This document shows positions 25,935 through 33,293 of a stretch of 43,362 bases of DNA, one piece after another. The stretch comes from Clostridia bacterium (GTDB taxonomy: Bacteria; Bacillota; Clostridia; Oscillospirales; Acutalibacteraceae): assembly GCA_017537245.1 (NCBI GenBank), contig JAFYLD010000037.1:1-43362 (forward strand). The letters run 5' to 3'. The position numbers were made by a program, and so were the translations under genes. Numbering within the stretch: position 1 is the first letter of the stretch; every line of letters begins with the position of its first letter. The notes below the pieces were generated by a model. It saw nothing but the letters and a program-made list of their open reading frames with translations. It did not search any database and was not told where the DNA came from.

Positions 25935-27182
25935 ATGAAATATGACGCGCTAAAACAATATCTACTAGACCTTTCTAAAATACTTTGGGCAAAGCCTTAC
26001 GGTGACTTTAAGTACCCTTGCATTGTTGTAACGGGCAATAATAGCAGTTACCCGTCACAACTTTGGGACTGGGGCAACTGGGTAAACAACGTGGCGCTGC
26101 GCCAAATTGCTACCTATCAAGGTAATCAAGACGAGCTACTCGCACACGAAAAAGGCTCGATAATGAACTTTTTAAACGAGCAAAAGGAAGACGGCAGTAT
26201 AGAAATAGTTATCTTTGCCGATAAAGAAAAAAATTATATCAAATCTATGCCGCACCGCAACGTGCACAAACCGGTACTTGCGCAACACGTAGCATTTATC
26301 AACAAATATAATCCCGACAAAGAGTGGGTAAAAGAGATTTTTCCAAAGCTAAAGGCGTTTAACAAATATTACGAAATTAACGCCAAGCACGAAAGCGGAC
26401 TATTTTATTTCTTTGACGATTTTGCTATCGGTGTCGATAACGATCCGGCTACCTTTTATCGTCCCGATAATAGCTCGGCGTCAATTTATCTTAATACGCT
26501 AATGTATATGGAGCTTGGCTCTCTTTCGCATCTTGCCGATTTTATTGGTAATACCCAAGATGCAGAATATTACAAAACAAAACAAAAAGAACTTAAAGAT
26601 GCTATCAACGAGCTTTGCTATGACGAAAAAGACGGCATGTATTATAGTTGTGACCTAAATCTCCGACCTATCGACACTAGTGTTAAGTTGCATTCCGGCG
26701 CGCCAAGACATTATTCGACACTGTTGCAGCGTATTGGTTGTTGGAGTAGTTTTTTACCGCTTTGGGCAGGAATTGCTACTAAAGAGCAGGCTGAACGAAT
26801 AGTTCGTGAAAACCTTTTGGACGAAAAAGCCTTTTGGGCGCCTTATGGTGTTAGAACTCTCTCTAAATACGAAAAAATGTACCGAATCATTGGTACAAGC
26901 AACCCGTCAAGTTGGCATGGCGGTGTGTGGATTCTTTCTAACTATTTTGTGTTTAAGGGACTATTGCGATACGGCTATAAAGCAGAGGCCGAAGAAATGG
27001 CGACCAAAACGCTTGACCTACTAGCGAAAGATTTCGACAAAAATGGCGCTTTTCACGAGTATTACGACCCCGAAACGGGTGAGGGCGTGTTCCACAAGGG
27101 ATTTTCAAGTTGGAATTTACTCGCATTTAATATGTTAGAGTATTTTGACGGCAAAGAAGTTATAGAAGAATTTTTTATGTAA
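25935..27182 (+). CDS. MGH1/GH63-like (alpha/alpha)6-barrel glycoside hydrolase
   Basis: A 415-aa intracellular glycosidase of the trehalase/glucosidase-I/mannosylglycerate-hydrolase-like group. Seen: LWDWGNW (about residues 43-49), the GVDNDPATF motif that corresponds to the G-x-DNSP segment with the catalytic acid (about residue 155), the SWHGGVWILSNYF motif (about residues 322-334) and FHEYYDPETGEG...GFSSWN near the C-terminus, where the Glu is the usual base. No signal peptide. It is single-gene, with its own promoter and a terminator shared with the MATE gene. The substrate cannot be read; alpha-glucosides, mannosides or glycosyl-glycerates are all possible. Confidence 0.82.
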   Translation: MKYDALKQYLLDLSKILWAKPYGDFKYPCIVVTGNNSSYPSQLWDWGNWVNNVALRQIATYQGNQDELLAHEKGSIMNFLNEQKEDGSIEIVIFADKEKNYIKSMPHRNVHKPVLAQHVAFINKYNPDKEWVKEIFPKLKAFNKYYEINAKHESGLFYFFDDFAIGVDNDPATFYRPDNSSASIYLNTLMYMELGSLSHLADFIGNTQDAEYYKTKQKELKDAINELCYDEKDGMYYSCDLNLRPIDTSVKLHSGAPRHYSTLLQRIGCWSSFLPLWAGIATKEQAERIVRENLLDEKAFWAPYGVRTLSKYEKMYRIIGTSNPSSWHGGVWILSNYFVFKGLLRYGYKAEAEEMATKTLDLLAKDFDKNGAFHEYYDPETGEGVFHKGFSSWNLLAFNMLEYFDGKEVIEEFFM

Positions 27183-27187
27183 AATAA

Positions 27188-27213
27188 AAACTCCCACTTT
27201 TTGGTGGGAGTTT
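27188..27213. terminator. Bidirectional terminator between glycosidase and MATE genes
   Basis: AAACTCCCAC (27188-27197) pairs with GTGGGAGTTT (27204-27213), with T-rich sequence beyond it on both strands. It lies between two convergent stop codons. Confidence 0.85.
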
Positions 27214-27216
27214 GTT

Positions 27217-28623
27217 TTATTTTTTAAGCTCGTTTTCTTGACGTCTCATTTTTCTAAAGAACGGAACGGTAACGCCAAGTATTACCGCCAGCGCCGCCAA
27301 GTCGGATATGGGCGCCGCAAACAATATGCCGTTTACGCCACTGCCTGCCTCCAAGTTTTCAAAAACTGCTGGTAAGATTATCGCAAGCGGGGTAAACACA
27401 AGCACGTCGCGAACGATAGACGTTAGCATTGCTTGCTTTGGCTTGCCAATAGCCTGAAAGAAAATTGACGTCGTCTTTACCATTCCCGTAATCATGGTAA
27501 GTGATAAATAAATACGGAAGGTTCTTATCGCAAATTCTTGGTATAGCTCGTTGCCGGAACCAAAGATATTTATAATAATTTGCGGTCGCAGTTCAAATAT
27601 TAGCACCGCTACAAAGCCAATTACCAACGTCGCCTTTAAAACAAGCTTATACGCCTGTCGCACGCGGTCAAGGTTGCCCGCGCCATAGTTGTAGCCAAAA
27701 ATTGGTTGTCCGCCAAGCACTATACCAACAACTATATTGCAAACCACAGTATAAACCTTTGTCTGAATACTAAATACCGAAATCGGTATATCAGGACCGT
27801 ATATAGACGTTGCACCGTATTTTGCAAGCACAACGTTGCTAACGAGTGACAAAATTACGATAGAAATTTGCGTAATAAAGGTTGAGCCGCCTATCAATAT
27901 CGTCTTTTTAGCGATAGCTTTATCTGGAATAAAACTGCGCTTGGTTAGTTTGAAGTTTTTTGGTCTTGTAAAGTAGATTATACAAACGCCAAACGATAAA
28001 ACCTGACCGATAACAGTAGCCCAAGCAGCACCCGCGATGCCCCACTTAAACACAAAGATAAAGAACGGGTCAAGCGCAATGTTTATAACCGCACCGGTTA
28101 ACATTGCTATCATTGCAAAAGTAGGACTACCATCGGCGCGAATCATACTGTTGGTTACGTTTAGCAGCAAATAAAACGGAAAGAACGAAACAACAATTCT
28201 AAAATATTCTACCGCCATATCAAGCGTTTGACTTGACGCGCCAAACGCAGACATAAACGGACGCGCCCAAACAAGACAAACTGCTGTTAAAACAATACTA
28301 ATAATGGTAGTAAGCGTAATACAAGTGCCAACGCATTTGTGAGCGCTGTCTTTGTCACCGCGACCCGCGCATATACTTAAAAATGCCGCCGCGCCGTCAC
28401 CAATACACCAAGCGAATGCGTTTGCGATGCAAATAATAGGAAAAGAAACGCCGGTAGCCGCATTACCAAGATAACCGAGCTCGCTGTTACCAATAAAGAT
28501 TTGGTCAACAATATTATAAAAGGCGGTAATCAATAGTCCCATAACACAGGGAATAGAAAATTTTAGCAACAATTTTAAAACGTTTTCGTCGCCCAAGTTT
28601 TGAATCGACTGCTTTTGCTCCAT
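27217..28623 (-). CDS. MATE family efflux transporter
   Basis: A 468-aa inner-membrane antiporter of the multidrug and toxin extrusion family, with about 12 membrane segments in two homologous halves. Family features seen are the leading LLLKFSIPCVMGLLITAFYNIVDQIFIGN and its echo at about residues 235-260 in the second half, together with ADGSPTFAMIAMLTGAVINIALDPFFIF. It looks like the MepA/DinF-type branch common in Clostridia, exporting cationic drugs or metabolites by Na+ or H+ exchange; substrate unknown. AAAGGAG precedes the start at a rather long 12 bases. It is monocistronic, ending at the shared terminator. Confidence 0.92.
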   Translation of the reverse strand: MEQKQSIQNLGDENVLKLLLKFSIPCVMGLLITAFYNIVDQIFIGNSELGYLGNAATGVSFPIICIANAFAWCIGDGAAAFLSICAGRGDKDSAHKCVGTCITLTTIISIVLTAVCLVWARPFMSAFGASSQTLDMAVEYFRIVVSFFPFYLLLNVTNSMIRADGSPTFAMIAMLTGAVINIALDPFFIFVFKWGIAGAAWATVIGQVLSFGVCIIYFTRPKNFKLTKRSFIPDKAIAKKTILIGGSTFITQISIVILSLVSNVVLAKYGATSIYGPDIPISVFSIQTKVYTVVCNIVVGIVLGGQPIFGYNYGAGNLDRVRQAYKLVLKATLVIGFVAVLIFELRPQIIINIFGSGNELYQEFAIRTFRIYLSLTMITGMVKTTSIFFQAIGKPKQAMLTSIVRDVLVFTPLAIILPAVFENLEAGSGVNGILFAAPISDLAALAVILGVTVPFFRKMRRQENELKK

Positions 28624-28801
28624 CTCGTTTCTTCACTCCTTTCGCGCAAAATAAAATCCGCAATAGAATATCTATAAAAATAACTTATAGCAAAACTATT
28701 ACGGTAGTTTGTATAAAATATAATTTAAAAGCCAATGTATTCTAACACAAAAGAGAGATTTTATCAACCCTTTTTAAAAAAATAACAAAACGGCAATACG
28801 C

Positions 28802-28830
28802 TTGATATCGAGTCTCCTTTGTGGTATTAT
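28802..28830 (+). promoter_or_regulatory. Promoter for the SGNH hydrolase gene
   Basis: -35 TTGATA (28802-28807), 17-base spacer, -10 TATTAT (28825-28830) with an extended TGG before it. It rules out the TTG at 28819 as a start codon because that codon lies inside the promoter. Confidence 0.65.
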
Positions 28831-28860
28831 GATTTTATCTTACGGGGGGAGGAATTTGTT

Positions 28861-29538
28861 ATGAACATAAAAGGGTTTAAGGTAAATTTTCTAGGCGATA
28901 GCATTACCGAGGGTTCGGGTGTTAGTGATATTCCGAATTGTCGTTATGATAATCGTATAGCAAAAATGTGTGAGCTTGCCGCAGTAAACAATTATGGCGT
29001 TAGCGGTAGCCGTCTTGCGCATCAGTCGGTACCAAGTATTTGCCCTAAATACGACCTTTGTTTTTGTGGTCGCGCATACCAAATGGACCCTACCGCCGAT
29101 ATGGTTGTGGTTTATGGTGGCGTAAACGACTTTCTACACGGTGACGCGCCTTTTGGCGAAATAGGTGATACCGTTCCCACAACTTTTTGCGGCGGCGTGT
29201 ATTTTCTTATGAATATCTTGCGTGAAAAGTACGAGCAAAAGCCTATCATATTTATGACCCCTGCGCGTTGCTGGTTGCGCCGCGAGGTAGATGACCTATA
29301 CCCATCTACCCATGCGAATAAGCGAGTTGTCGGCAAAACGCTTAACGAATATGTAAACGTAATAATCGATACCGCAAAGCAGTTTGATATAAACGTGTTA
29401 AATCTTTATACCGATCTTGGTATAGACCCGCACGATCCCGAGCAGTTTGAGCAGTTTACTGCAGACGGACTACATTTTAACGACCAGGGTCACGCCGTTC
29501 TTGCCCAAAAGTTAAAAGATTTTATAGAAGCATTATAA
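28861..29538 (+). CDS. SGNH/GDSL hydrolase
   Basis: A 225-aa esterase-type hydrolase. The four SGNH blocks are present: block I GDSITEG with the nucleophile Ser (about residues 12-18), block II GVSGS (about 46-50), block III GGVNDF (about 92-97) and block V DGLHFNDQGH with the catalytic Asp and His (about 204-213). Relatives often remove acetyl groups from xylan or other glycans, which would suit the sugar-using genes here, but the substrate is not shown. No signal peptide. The ATG start is set by GGGGGGAGG (28844-28852) at 8 bases. Own promoter and terminator. Confidence 0.9.
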   Translation: MNIKGFKVNFLGDSITEGSGVSDIPNCRYDNRIAKMCELAAVNNYGVSGSRLAHQSVPSICPKYDLCFCGRAYQMDPTADMVVVYGGVNDFLHGDAPFGEIGDTVPTTFCGGVYFLMNILREKYEQKPIIFMTPARCWLRREVDDLYPSTHANKRVVGKTLNEYVNVIIDTAKQFDINVLNLYTDLGIDPHDPEQFEQFTADGLHFNDQGHAVLAQKLKDFIEAL

Positions 29539-29544
29539 ACAAAC

Positions 29545-29575
29545 AACCCCACCAAAACCGGTGGGGTTCGATTTT
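29545..29575 (+). terminator. Terminator after the SGNH hydrolase gene
   Basis: AACCCCACC (29545-29553) pairs with GGTGGGGTT (29560-29568), followed by CGATTTTGTTTT. Confidence 0.8.
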
Positions 29576-29597
29576 GTTTTATAAGTGTAAAAAAGCG

Positions 29598-29849
29598 CTA
29601 GTTAAACCAATGATCGTGCATTTCTTTTAAAAATTCTTTGGTAATAGGGTAGCCGGAACTCTCGCCAATAACCGAATCAATATCGCAATAAGGACAAACG
29701 GCAGTGCCGACTGCGTCAACTACCCAATCGTTAATTTCTTGTGGGTCGAATATTGTCAGGCAATAAAAACAACCACATATACTATCTTTTTCTAACATAG
29801 GCTTATTGTTGTGTGAAAACTTGTGTGCCTCGATAATATCGTTGTTCAT
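29598..29849 (-). CDS. Small zinc-ribbon-like protein with C-x-C..C and CPYC motifs
   Basis: An 83-aa cytosolic protein. It has a cysteine pair in SICGCFYCLTIFDP (about residues 24-37) and a second in AVCPYCDIDSVIG (about residues 50-62), which together look like a zinc ribbon. The tail reads SGYPITKEFLKEMHDHWF. I recall similar small proteins, widely spread in bacteria and usually annotated only as cytoplasmic protein; no function is established. The start has GAGGTA about 6 bases upstream and a good promoter (29892-29921). It is followed on the same strand, some distance upstream, by the GmrSD-like gene, but each has its own promoter. Confidence 0.78.
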   Translation of the reverse strand: MNNDIIEAHKFSHNNKPMLEKDSICGCFYCLTIFDPQEINDWVVDAVGTAVCPYCDIDSVIGESSGYPITKEFLKEMHDHWFN

Positions 29850-29891
29850 TTTTGTACCTCGCTTTTAACATATTACGCACAGCGTTGTTAG

Positions 29892-29921
29892 ATTATAGCA
29901 AGTAAGTATTAAAAAAGTCAA
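29892..29921 (-). promoter_or_regulatory. Promoter for the small zinc-ribbon gene
   Basis: On the minus strand: -35 TTGACT (complement of 29916-29921), 18-base spacer, -10 TATAAT (complement of 29892-29897) with an extended TGC. It lies 42 bases before the start codon. Confidence 0.7.
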
Positions 29922-29956
29922 CTAATTTTGCCATAAAATTTTTGCACAAACACAAC

Positions 29957-29980
29957 CCCCCGCCGATTTCTCGGCGGGGG
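29957..29980 (-). terminator. Terminator for the GmrSD-like gene
   Basis: CCCCCGCCGA (29957-29966) pairs with TCGGCGGGGG (29971-29980), loop TTTC. The T-run on the minus strand is broken by G residues (GTTGTGTTTG), so efficiency is uncertain, but the hairpin is strong and lies 70 bases past the stop codon. Confidence 0.6.
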
Positions 29981-29999
29981 TTGGTTGATTTACAAACCT

Positions 30000-30034
30000 A
30001 ATTATTTAGATTTGATAGCAGCCTGTGGAGCTAT
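30000..30034 (-). repeat. Left copy of a direct repeat flanking the GmrSD-like gene; coding remnant
   Basis: 35 bases resembling 31975-32012. On the minus strand it reads as a peptide end, IAPQAAIKSK followed by TAA. It lies just past the GmrSD stop codon (30050-30052) and happens to be in the same frame, separated by FPLLS. Third-position differences from the other copy suggest former protein-coding sequence. Confidence 0.6.
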
Positions 30035-30049
30035 CGACAAAAGGGGGAA

Positions 30050-31849
30050 TTAATGCTTGTTGTAATATGACCATATTTGAATAATGAGTTTTCCAAGACA
30101 ATTTGTTCGTTCTAAAATTTCTTTTTCACCCCAAGCATCATTATCTTTTAGACCTTGCGTAATACGAATCGTAGAAAATTTGTAACCTTTTTTCTCCTCT
30201 CCGTCATTTTCGCCCATATCCCTTTTCTTGCTAAATACAAGGTTTTGATAATCTGGATTATATCCAGACAAGGTGAGATTTCCAATCGTGTTTAAATATT
30301 TAGTATGAATTTCTTGGTAATTACCACCCAACAAGGAAGCCCAGTCATAATCAGCACGCTTTTCTTCCGCAAAGTTTTCTTCTAATTGGTATGGACTATA
30401 TATAGTTTGAGGCATAATATGCTCAATAGTCCACTGCGAATCATGTGTGTAATCTTTGTTTAAGTTTCTCTCTATTCGGTCAAGCACATTTCTGCACCAA
30501 TTTTTTTTGTTGTAAATTTGATATTCTTTCAAATGTTCCAATATATCGGCATCCGTAGGCATGTGCTGATTGGAGTCTTTTGCTTTTTCGAAAACTGTCT
30601 TGATGCTTTCTATATTTATGTCAGAAGATAATGCTTTAAGTATTTTTAACCACATATCGCCAATGTTTTTGGAATCAATTTCACAAAATTTTAGACGGAC
30701 AAAATATGTTTCTAAAAGGTGTAGAATTCTTATGACTTCTTTTTCTTTCTTTCGCAATTTCTTTCTTAATTGTTCTTTATTTTCGGCAGAGGTTTCTTTT
30801 TCTATGTTTTTTTCAATTTGAACGGTTTCACTTAATAAAAGAAGAACTACGGGGGTTATTACTTTTTGCCCTGTTTCTCTCAATCTAGCTAATGCTTTAT
30901 CTAATTGTTTATCGCTCCATTTAGATGCATTATTCCATCTTTTATAACAACTAAAGTAATTATTTATTTCTACCCTTACAAGGTCTTCTGTGTTTTTGTT
31001 TGTTGCATATTCTTTAAACTCTTCATAATACGTTCTTGAATCTTCGGAAATTTCTTTTTTTGTAACAGTGGTTAAATAATACTTAAAAAAGATGTCGAAT
31101 TTTTTTCCTAGTTCTATTTCCATAGGACGCCATGTGTCCATATATAAATTATATTGGTTAGCAGGAAGAACTGTCATTAAAATATAATTTTTTATAAGTT
31201 CTGCACCTGTAAGTTCAAGTCCTGTTCCGTTTACAGTTTCAAAAATTAAATGCGCATCATCCCTGTCTTCGACTTCAATATCCACAATTCGCAATTTTTG
31301 TATTCCGTTTAAATAAATATTAGGGGAAATTTTCTTGGCTTTAATGCGCTCAAGAAAAAAATTATAATTAATAACAAATTTATTGTTATTTCTCAGTATA
31401 TTCTCATTTCTATCTGTTAGTAAATTTTGATATTCAAAATCCGCATCTCCATTAAAATGCAATTTCATTTTAATGTCATTTCGTGCAACATCGTTAAACA
31501 AATAGCCACGAAGTTGATTTAGCGTTTCTTCATATTCGTCGCCTTTAGAGGTGTAGTATATCTCACAATAATCAACCAAGGCTAATAAGAGCAATGAAAT
31601 CGTGGTTAAGCGTTGTTGTCCATCGATAATATGCCTAATCGAAACTCCCGATTCTCTCCCACAATTTTCATATATTACCGAGCCAACAAAATGACAATCT
31701 CGGTTTTCATCTTCTGCAATTTTTAAAATATCATCTAATAGGCGCGCGCAGTTGTCAGTTTTCCATGAGTACATACGTTGGAAAATTGGTATTCTTCCTT
31801 GCTCTTTTATCTCAAGAAATTCTACCAACCAGCTATCTTTAATCTTCAT
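30050..31849 (-). CDS. GmrSD-like type IV restriction protein (DUF262 + DUF1524)
   Basis: A probable anti-phage nuclease of the single-chain GmrSD group, whose studied members cut DNA carrying modified bases. The N-terminal DUF262 (ParB-like nucleotidase) domain has IPIFQRMYSW (residues 20-29) and IIDGQQRLTTI (about 74-84). The C-terminal DUF1524 HNH nuclease domain has WTIEHIMPQ (Glu-His-Ile-Met-Pro-Gln from about residue 476) and GNLTLSGYNPDYQN further on. Length 599 aa is typical. The start was moved to ATG 31849, because GGGAG sits 7 bases before it and the promoter at 31881-31909 contains the longer TTG start. The gene is visibly richer in A and T than its neighbours and is bracketed by a direct repeat, both signs of gain by transfer. 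Target unknown. Confidence 0.88.
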   Translation of the reverse strand: MKIKDSWLVEFLEIKEQGRIPIFQRMYSWKTDNCARLLDDILKIAEDENRDCHFVGSVIYENCGRESGVSIRHIIDGQQRLTTISLLLLALVDYCEIYYTSKGDEYEETLNQLRGYLFNDVARNDIKMKLHFNGDADFEYQNLLTDRNENILRNNNKFVINYNFFLERIKAKKISPNIYLNGIQKLRIVDIEVEDRDDAHLIFETVNGTGLELTGAELIKNYILMTVLPANQYNLYMDTWRPMEIELGKKFDIFFKYYLTTVTKKEISEDSRTYYEEFKEYATNKNTEDLVRVEINNYFSCYKRWNNASKWSDKQLDKALARLRETGQKVITPVVLLLLSETVQIEKNIEKETSAENKEQLRKKLRKKEKEVIRILHLLETYFVRLKFCEIDSKNIGDMWLKILKALSSDINIESIKTVFEKAKDSNQHMPTDADILEHLKEYQIYNKKNWCRNVLDRIERNLNKDYTHDSQWTIEHIMPQTIYSPYQLEENFAEEKRADYDWASLLGGNYQEIHTKYLNTIGNLTLSGYNPDYQNLVFSKKRDMGENDGEEKKGYKFSTIRITQGLKDNDAWGEKEILERTNCLGKLIIQIWSYYNKH

Positions 31850-31880
31850 AATAAAACTCCCAGAAAGTATTTGTATATAC

Positions 31881-31909
31881 ATTATACAACAAATAGTTCC
31901 AAAACTCAA
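31881..31909 (-). promoter_or_regulatory. Promoter for the GmrSD-like gene
   Basis: On the minus strand: -35 TTGAGT (complement of 31904-31909), 17-base spacer, -10 TATAAT (complement of 31881-31886), ending 31 bases before the ATG at 31849. Confidence 0.7.
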
Positions 31910-31923
31910 CTAAATTGGGCAAT

Positions 31924-31952
31924 AAAAATCCCCTTGGATTACTCCAAGGGGA
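31924..31952 (-). terminator. Terminator for rubrerythrin
   Basis: TCCCCTTGGA (31929-31938) pairs with TCCAAGGGGA (31943-31952), loop TTAC. On the minus strand it is followed by TTTTTATT. It separates rubrerythrin from the promoter of the GmrSD-like gene. Confidence 0.85.
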
Positions 31953-31974
31953 CTGATTGTTTTATTTGGTTACG

Positions 31975-32012
31975 AATTATTTCATATCCTTGATTGCAGC
32001 CTGTGGTGCTAT
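31975..32012 (-). repeat. Right copy of the direct repeat flanking the GmrSD-like gene; coding remnant
   Basis: 38 bases resembling 30000-30034, with a 3-base difference in length. On the minus strand it reads IAPQAAIKDMK followed by TAA. It begins 11 bases after the rubrerythrin stop codon and is in a different frame from rubrerythrin, so it is not a C-terminal extension of it. A terminator follows, as at the other copy. Confidence 0.6.
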
Positions 32013-32023
32013 AAATCTAGCGA

Positions 32024-32572
32024 TTAGTAATTTTCTGCGTGGATTTCGAAGTATGCCTTTGGATGAGCACATACTGGGCAGAGTTCTGGTGCTTTTGTGC
32101 CAACTACAAGGTGGCCACAGTTGCGGCATTCCCAAACCTTAACTTCGCTCTTTTCAAACACTTTTGCTGTTTCAACGTTGTTAAGGAGAGCACGATAGCG
32201 TTCTTCATGATGCTTTTCGATTGCTGCTACTGCGCGGAATTTTGCAGCAAGCTCCGGAAAACCTTCTTTATCAGCAGTGTCAGCAAAACCTGCGTACATA
32301 TCGGTCCACTCATAATTCTCGCCCTCGGCTGCTGAAAGTAGATTTTCTGCAGTGTCGCCAAGACCGTTTAATTCTTTGAACCACAATTTTGCGTGTTCTT
32401 TTTCATTGTCAGCAGTCTTTTGGAAAAGAGCTGCGATTTGCTCAAAACCTTCTTTTTTAGCCTTTGATGCAAAGTAGGTGTACTTGTTGCGAGCTTCTGA
32501 TTCGCCGCTAAAAGCTGCCATCAAATTCTTTTCGGTTTGAGTGCCTGAGTATTTATTTGTTTTTACTGCCAT
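32024..32572 (-). CDS. Rubrerythrin
   Basis: A non-heme di-iron peroxidase that protects anaerobes by reducing hydrogen peroxide in the cytoplasm. The N-terminal ferritin-like four-helix domain (about residues 1-135) carries the iron ligands in [11 protein letters not shown] (Glu near residue 24), [10 protein letters not shown] and the second-half EKHHEERY. The C-terminal rubredoxin-like domain has [10 protein letters not shown] (about residues 148-157) and [12 protein letters not shown] (about 165-176), giving the four cysteines for the FeS4 centre. Length 182 aa is normal. The ribosome binding site is a full AAGGAGGT. It has its own promoter (32605-32633) and terminator. Confidence 0.96.
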   Translation of the reverse strand: MAVKTNKYSGTQTEKNLMAAFSGESEARNKYTYFASKAKKEGFEQIAALFQKTADNEKEHAKLWFKELNGLGDTAENLLSAAEGENYEWTDMYAGFADTADKEGFPELAAKFRAVAAIEKHHEERYRALLNNVETAKVFEKSEVKVWECRNCGHLVVGTKAPELCPVCAHPKAYFEIHAENY

Positions 32573-32604
32573 TGGTAAAAACCTCCTTGTGTTTATTTAA
32601 GTTT

Positions 32605-32633
32605 AGTATATATCGTTTTTTAGAAATTATCAA
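32605..32633 (-). promoter_or_regulatory. Promoter for rubrerythrin
   Basis: On the minus strand: -35 TTGATA (complement of 32628-32633), 17-base spacer, -10 TATACT (complement of 32605-32610). No clear PerR box was recognised. The divergent pth gene starts at 32690. Confidence 0.65.
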
Positions 32634-32689
32634 GCATAAATTGTTGAATAAAATACTCTAATGTGTTAATATAATTCTTGGTGATAAAA

Positions 32690-33286
32690 ATGTTATTCAA
32701 AAAAGATAAAGGCGGCACGTTTGACTACCTTATCGCAGGACTTGGCAACCCCGGTCGCGAGTATGAAAACACCCGTCACAACGCAGGCTTTGTAGCGGCA
32801 GATATGCTAGCCGATAAGTTTAATATAAGCCTTAATAAATCGAAATTTGACGCGCTATATGGCGATGGTAATATTGCGGGCGCTAGAGTGCTTGTGGTAA
32901 AACCACAGACCTATATGAACCTATCGGGTACGTCGGTGCAAAAGTTGTCGGCTTTTTATAAAATACCTAGTGATAGAATTATCGTTATGCACGACGACGT
33001 ATCGCTAGACGTTGGTAAAATTCGTATTCGTCGTAAGGGAAGCGCCGGTGGTCAAAAGGGACTAGGCAATATCATTCAACTAATGGGTACCGAGGAAATA
33101 CCACGTATTAAAATCGGCGTTGGCGCAAAACCACACCCTGATTATGATATGAAGGATTGGGTACTAGGAAAAATTCCTAACGAGCAACAAGCTGATTTTA
33201 AAATCGCTTGCGAAAATTCGGTAAAAGCTGTAGAAGAAATCATAGCGCGAGGCATTGACTCTGCTATGAATAAATACAGTAAATAA
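32690..33286 (+). CDS. pth: Peptidyl-tRNA hydrolase
   Basis: Recycles peptidyl-tRNA dropped from ribosomes by cutting the ester between peptide and tRNA. The catalytic His is in NTRHNAGF (about residue 33). KPQTYMNLSG (about 79-88) and MHDDVSLD (about 104-111) supply the Asn and Asp of the active site. The N-terminus has a short extra MLFKKDKGGTFDY before the conserved IAGLGNPG. A TTG at 32678 is open upstream, but GGTGAT (32680-32685) fits the ATG at 32690, giving 198 aa. A TTGAAT (32644-32649) with TTAATA (32666-32671) is a weak promoter candidate. mfd follows after 7 bases, a conserved Firmicute order. Confidence 0.95.
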   Translation: MLFKKDKGGTFDYLIAGLGNPGREYENTRHNAGFVAADMLADKFNISLNKSKFDALYGDGNIAGARVLVVKPQTYMNLSGTSVQKLSAFYKIPSDRIIVMHDDVSLDVGKIRIRRKGSAGGQKGLGNIIQLMGTEEIPRIKIGVGAKPHPDYDMKDWVLGKIPNEQQADFKIACENSVKAVEEIIARGIDSAMNKYSK

Positions 33287-33293
33287 TTTTTGT

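Noticed and set aside
28819-28860. TTG start 42 bases upstream for the SGNH hydrolase
   Set aside because: The codon lies within the -35/-10 spacer of the promoter, and the ATG at 28861 has a near-perfect ribosome binding site.
30000-30034. The flanking repeat as a conserved RNA hairpin (GATAGC with GCTATC)
   Set aside because: The stem is perfect only in the left copy and is broken in the right copy without compensation. The differences fit codon third positions better.
31975-32026. IAPQAAIKDMK as a C-terminal extension of rubrerythrin
   Set aside because: The peptide is in another frame from rubrerythrin, and the rubrerythrin frame meets another stop soon after its TAA. Rubrerythrin is complete at 182 aa.
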